Assembly (NCBI RefSeq): GCF_020177265.1
Contig: NZ_JAIVMC010000001.1
Coordinates: forward strand, 496,001-560,000
Origin: Pseudooceanicola marinus
GTDB lineage: Bacteria > Pseudomonadota > Alphaproteobacteria > Rhodobacterales > Rhodobacteraceae
Length of the DNA: 64,000 bases
Direction: 5' to 3'
Positions 63,596 through 64,000 of this stretch are shown one piece after another (position 1 is the first letter of the stretch; each line of letters opens with the position of its first letter). Both the position numbers and the translations under genes were made by a program. A model generated the notes under the pieces. That model ran no database searches. It was not told the origin of the DNA and was given only the letters and a program-made list of their open reading frames with translations.

Positions 63596-63982
63596 ATGGC
63601 GCAACACGATCTCAACGTCTTCGACATGGCGACGATCAGCACCAGCAACCCCTCGGGTTTCAACAGCGCCGGCGGAGAACAGTTCTGGCTGGGCTGGGAC
63701 ACGATCACCATCTCCGAGGGGGCTCGCTCGGACGTCGTGGTGATGGAGGATGATGGCGACTTCTTCGACGACGACGACATCGACCAGCGCGTTGCCTACG
63801 ACCAGGTCGTGCACGGCTATGACGTGCCCGGCGGCACCCTGCTGGAAGCGGAATACGAGCTTTTCGTGCGCGACAGCTGGGGACGGGTCTACACCATCCA
63901 GCTCATCTCGGTGAACGGCGATCCATCCACCATCTATGGCTATTCCATCGTCGGCGATCCGCCCCCTTCGGCGAGCCGCTGA
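63596..63982 (+). CDS. unrecognised protein, probably 5' part of a frameshifted gene at window edge
   Basis: A 128-residue frame after GGAGAGGCGC. It is acidic (DDGDFFDDDDID), with no signal peptide. EAEYELFVRDSWGRVYTIQLISVNGD resembles the region upstream of Hint domains in some Rhodobacterales secreted proteins, only by impression. The stop at 63980 follows a five-C run at 63962-63966. Adding one C would continue as PPPFGEPLIIVGRA to the end of the window, a more natural ending than SASR-stop. So the gene is either frameshifted in the sequence or truly interrupted, and its C-terminal part lies beyond the window. Confidence 0.6.
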   Translation: MAQHDLNVFDMATISTSNPSGFNSAGGEQFWLGWDTITISEGARSDVVVMEDDGDFFDDDDIDQRVAYDQVVHGYDVPGGTLLEAEYELFVRDSWGRVYTIQLISVNGDPSTIYGYSIVGDPPPSASR

Positions 63983-64000
63983 TCATCGTCGGGCGCGCCG

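Overview
The window is about 66-67% G+C and densely coded. It looks like the chromosome of an alphaproteobacterium of the Rhodobacterales (Roseobacter-type). This rests on gene content: an IalB-family protein, an L,D-transpeptidase divergent from a DUF882 protein, BCCT and ProVWX osmolyte uptake, an ectoine hydrolase cluster, and many ABC transporters. No rRNA, tRNA, insertion sequence, phage gene or CRISPR array was seen. Functions come from reading motifs and recalling families; no search was run.

Layout. 1-6.4 kb: the 3' part of an exporter-type ABC protein, then a xenosiderophore uptake unit (TonB receptor, small protein, RhtX-type MFS permease) divergent from an AraC regulator. 6.5-9.7 kb: a small membrane peptide, an SDR, and a THI-box (TPP) riboswitch directly followed by a 51-codon ORF and an LLM flavin monooxygenase. 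10-14 kb: an autotransporter with 120-residue repeats and a membrane-fused spermidine-synthase-like protein that may start at ATC. 14-22.3 kb: a BCCT carrier, a two-component system with a periplasmic molybdopterin-fold partner, and a ProXWV glycine betaine ABC system. 22.8-28 kb: a complete branched-chain amino-acid-type (Liv) ABC operon.

28-36.3 kb: a second siderophore locus (FecCD-type ABC system and siderophore-interacting protein divergent from a TonB receptor, plus AraC regulator). 36.4-38.4 kb: a YeiH/YeiE-like pair. 38.4-49 kb: a large pentitol locus on the minus strand: xylitol/sorbitol-type dehydrogenase, xylulokinase, AraC regulator, ribose-type ABC importer, ribitol dehydrogenase, pentulose kinase and an L-xylulose-reductase-like SDR. 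Together these could import pentitols and feed ribulose-5-P and xylulose-5-P to the pentose phosphate pathway.

49.4-53.2 kb: a small membrane protein, an orphan anti-sigma-like protein, a HerA-type ATPase, two candidate small RNAs and IalB. 53.4-58.5 kb: cell-envelope genes (ketosynthase, dedicated ACP, LpxD, L,D-transpeptidase, DUF882 protein). 58.7-63.5 kb: an ectoine-degradation-type cluster (aminotransferase divergent from ectoine hydrolase, M20 deacylase and GntR regulator), with paired TGTG[CT]ACAA motifs in the divergent region. The last gene appears frameshifted in a C run at the window edge.

The most unusual item is the TPP aptamer that ends directly at the start of a tiny ORF overlapping an LLM monooxygenase. 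It suggests a thiamine-controlled flavin monooxygenase of unknown function.
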